Below are positions 60,727 to 64,000 of a stretch of 64,000 nucleotides of DNA, piece by piece. The position numbers and the translations under genes are program-made. This DNA comes from Cymbomonas tetramitiformis (taxonomy: Eukaryota > Chlorophyta > Pyramimonadophyceae > Pyramimonadales > Pyramimonadaceae): assembly GCA_001247695.2 (NCBI GenBank), contig LGRX02034390.1, forward strand, positions 1 to 64,000, read 5' to 3'. The number at the start of each line of letters is the position of its first letter. Position 1 is the first letter of the stretch. Below the pieces are notes generated by a model that did not search any database, had not been told where the DNA came from, and saw nothing but the letters and a program-made list of their open reading frames with translations.

Positions 60727-62763
60727 ATATATATGTATATCAGTCAGCAGCCACACCACGCAGATGCTGCTGGAAGGTACTCGCTAGGGTGTAAAAAGCT
60801 TCTCAAAAAAGTTATGAATAAATCTGTGTCTTCTTGAAACCACTTTGAACTGCATGTATGTGCTCCTACACTAGCTACCATACTATCTGGTGTGGTGGGA
60901 AGCCAGAGTGAATACTACAATACTATCTACTGTGGTATTGTAGTACTGTACTCCTGCTTTACTACCGTAATATTGTAGCACTACTGTATGTGCTTCTGCA
61001 CCATCCATTATTATTAGCTACCGTATGATGATGATGATCGGGATCAATTAACATTTTGAAGATGTCTAGATGTAACACAAATCAGCAAGTCCAATGCGGG
61101 GCCGGCCAATGAGGATGCATGGATGATCTTAGCTATCGGCCACATTCAGGAAAAAGTGTCTGACACAATTTTTGACTTATTATTAGTTGGGGTTGAACGT
61201 ATGTTATTGTTTGATGAATCGGTAATTAAAGTTTGGTAATGAATTACTTTTTAGGTATGACCACTAGCTAGTTGCACTTACTCATTTAACTCGACTTTCG
61301 CCCAATAATAAGAAAAATATGATTGTATATATAGCTACTGTGAGTTTAATGATCCGTTGGGGTTAGGCATTAATAAATCTCGAGTTTTGTAACTGGTTGA
61401 TAGTATTTTTTACTGCCAATGAATTTGTACATTCAATTTGACAGTAGTGACAGTCCGAGGTATTTCATTATTACACATTACAATTATCGGTTTTTACTAA
61501 AATCATACCTCTAGCTATCGACAGATAGAATTTCATCTGCGAGCGAGCAATGCCCATTCTCCCCACGTTCGTGGTCACCATGCACCGGTCATATATAGCT
61601 CCTCATTGCTAGATGGAAAATACCAAAAAATTGTGGCCCACCAAAATCCTCACATGAATGCATGGGATACAATTCTACCAAGTAGGGATATCTTGAACCA
61701 TTCTATATTTTGAGAAGTTCTGGTAATATATGTGGCCGCAGCTTCCAATTACTGGCATCACCAGCAAGGACCTCCTGTAACCATCAGTGGGGTCAAGAGG
61801 CGACGTGCACTATCTCACCATGTACGAGCAAGATGTGGTCAGGTGATGCGCTCTTCCTCAAAATTAGATAGACTGCCATAGATATACATACTTCGTATAT
61901 GAAGTATATATCGCAGCAACGTGATGGGACAGGTGATATAGAATTGGGGCAATATCGCACGCATCTGCCGGCTCTTGCTTTGACGGCTCGCTCCCATACA
62001 AGCAATCCGTACATACATGCGACGTTGAATCTGATGGGTTGACAATGTTCATTCTCCCAAGGAGTTTCCAAGATGCATTGCATGCTCGTAGGCTAGAAAC
62101 TTTCCTTGACACTGATGTGATGGTGGCTAGATATTTTAAGAGGTTTAGGAACTTTCTGGTTCTGTCAATCCAGTTCCGTTGTCGACATTGCCACATACAA
62201 GTGAGCCGTGCCTTGGATGGCAAGGAGTTAGGGATGAGCCTTTCATGGTCAGAATAGTGAACACCAAATCATAATTTTGCTAATAATCCCATCCTTGTTA
62301 GGGAGATTGTGAATCACTGCAATTGGATTTCCTTTTCGCTCCTTGTTATAATAACGAGCATTATTGTAATGCAATTTCCCCCGCCCTCGCTCTGTATCTA
62401 ATAAGATTCAAGATGTGAATTCAGGACATTATCCATCATATACATCTTGCTGCTGCTGCTGGAGTTGTCACCAATCCAAGATTCAAAATAGCGTTTTATC
62501 ATGTGTGTGTTCTGAGCACACGCACATTGCTGATAGCATAGGCCATCAATTCATTGCCGGATTATGACTTAACACAGTGAGAATGCAGGCCTGCAGAACG
62601 CGTGCGCGATGCGTGGAAATTAATTTGTCCTATCTACATTCAAACCCAATCAATGCATGTCTCATATGTATATTGTAAAGGGGGGCATGCATGACTATGT
62701 CTGAAATGAACTTTTCTGAGATGTATGTATACACATACTTTAAAGAGCATGCATGCGTGGTGG
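60727..62763. other. No gene seen
   Basis: AT-rich intergenic DNA with a short run of TGTACTACTGTAC-like motifs near 60900-60990. Frames on the minus strand at 61793-62223 overlap one another and show no domain. Confidence 0.45.
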
Positions 62764-62764
62764 A

Positions 62765-62812
<48 letters not shown>
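62764..62812. repeat. (ATCT)n microsatellite
   Basis: About twelve tetranucleotide units. It produces IYLS peptide repeats in several frames that are not coding. Confidence 0.95.
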
Positions 62813-63260
62813 GCTCTTGCAGTCGTTATCTCAAGGCTCAGTTTGCTTCTTTGCATCTTCTTGCAGTCTTACAACACTTTTGCAGTTTACATTTCAAGTC
62901 TTGTGTCGAGCTTATAAGCTCAGTTTGTGTTCTTATATTTCCCTACATTTTCCTTCCGACTCGCCTATATTTTCCTATTTTTCACTACATTTTCCTAGAT
63001 CGCATTTGCCTAGATATGCCTAGATATGTATCCTATATTCGCCTACATTCGCCTTATATACAGGTGCATGAAGGATGATGGAGGGAATGCCTAACGTGAG
63101 TGCTATCTATCTATCTATATACATATACATATATATATATGCCCACTCCAGCTTCACCTGCAGCATAATGTATGACATAATTGTATACATATAATATATA
63201 GAAGTGTACGCAATGCATTATTGTAGAAGATTTCGCTTTGTTTTAGTACTTAAGTGCAGA
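62813..63260. other. No gene seen; CCTA-rich short motifs
   Basis: 62940-63060 has repeated CCTACATTTTCC/GCCTAGATATGCC motifs, similar in kind to the interior of the MITE at 37870 and to 63905-63950. Confidence 0.4.
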
Positions 63261-63538
63261 CATGTAGTGTGGAGGTGTGGCTGAAGCGTGACAAGAAAAC
63301 AGTTTTTTGCGGAATTTTGCAGAAAGTCCTTGTCCGAATGGTGAAGACGCTTACTGGGCAGACAATCGAAAATTTTCCAGATACGGTGACCCTGAATGCA
63401 ATCCTGCTTGGCCCTTATCCAGCCACCGATGTTACGCCTGGTGGCCATTGGACCATGGAGAAATATGAACAGGTGGGGTCAGCTTCTGTCATGTATCATA
63501 GAAACGTCACATACAAGGTTCAGGAGCAGGCCGTCTGA
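63261..63538 (+). CDS. Possible terminal exon of an unknown gene
   Basis: A TTAAGTGCAG acceptor-like site at 63251-63260 is followed by an open frame of about 92 codons to the stop at 63536-63538. The translation (for example FCGILQKVLVRMVKTLTGQT and GPYPATDVTPGGHWTMEKYE) is balanced in composition and not repeat-like. I find no matching upstream exon with certainty and do not recognise the protein. Confidence 0.3.
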
Positions 63539-64000
63539 CATCTTGAATCATTTCTATTATTGCACATGTCAATTAGCACATCATTAGTGAGCGAGTAAGG
63601 GTTTGTTTGCATGCAATAATGTTGCATTCTATGCCAAGTAAGACTGGTGTCAGAACTGTGCATGCAGATGTATCGGTATGGAAATCTAAAGTTACAGAAA
63701 ACAATCCCTAACTGACATGTCCAAGCAGCCAGAAGCATTTTTTTCTTTGTAGCGATGCTGTTGTTTGGATATTTTAGTTAGGGGTGGTTTATTTGCTGCG
63801 AACATATAAGAGCTCGGACTTGGACTCTTCAGAAATTCATTGTTAAAATAGCACGCACTTCAATGAAATTTCTCCACGTCTATGTACTATCTGGATGGAT
63901 GTGCCCCTTTGCATTTCCCTACATTTGCCTAGATTCGCCTAGATATATATATGGGATAAGTCTACATCGGGGGCCGAAATTTGATTTAAATCCACATCGG
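63539..64000. other. No gene seen; repeat starting at the right edge
   Basis: The last ~40 bases repeat an (T)C(T/C)ACATCGG motif (63961-63969, 63991-64000), possibly the start of another element. Confidence 0.35.

Noticed and set aside
62691..63078. Frames with IYLSIYLS repeats
   Set aside because: Produced by the (ATCT)n microsatellite.

Overview
This window is intron-bearing eukaryotic nuclear DNA, most plausibly from an alga or other non-seed photosynthetic lineage. That guess rests on the transposon set: PAT/DIRS-type tyrosine-recombinase retroelements with split direct repeats, as known from Volvox kangaroo, and Copia elements with half-tRNA primer sites. Nothing in the window fixes the species. 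There is no bacterial-style gene packing, no rRNA and no convincing tRNA. Almost everything is transposable-element sequence, much of it nested.

Layout. 1-353 is the start of a Copia-type gag leaving the left edge (minus strand). 354-9585 is a patchwork of small TIR elements, foldbacks and tandem repeats. 9586-18514 is an intact-looking Copia element (Copia-1, minus strand, one 2397-codon gag-pol ORF). 18515-21838 holds minisatellites, a MITE and decayed coding scraps. 21839-32178 is a 10.3-kb TIR-bounded composite that swallowed two short LTR elements: a gag-only element (24304-27596, minus) and an element with an unknown acidic ORF (27709-30402, plus). 32311-32494 is a near-perfect long hairpin. 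32706-37119 carries the best host-type gene candidate, four exons with matching splice phases. 37196-56073 is a decayed PAT-type element (minus strand) interrupted by a MITE, a second MITE that contains the intact Copia-2 (39409-45862, plus), and a TTAA-flanked element that contains a younger PAT-type element (50401-55676, minus). 56096-64000 has a foldback, a decayed minus-strand coding region, a 220-bp MITE, microsatellites and one exon-like ORF.

How the parts relate. All four complete LTR elements have 5-bp target duplications, LTR pairs that look identical by eye, and a primer site resembling GGTTATGGGCC, the complement of the initiator-tRNA-Met anticodon arm. The gag-only and acidic-ORF elements lack pol but share primer site and polypurine tract with Copia-1, so they could be mobilised in trans. 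The most unusual observation is that both Copia polyproteins carry, between protease and integrase, a module resembling Dam-type N6-adenine methyltransferases (NPPY or NPPF motif). The PAT-type elements carry a related NPPW module at the usual DIRS position. Both PAT-type copies also encode a Tudor-like module just before the tyrosine recombinase.
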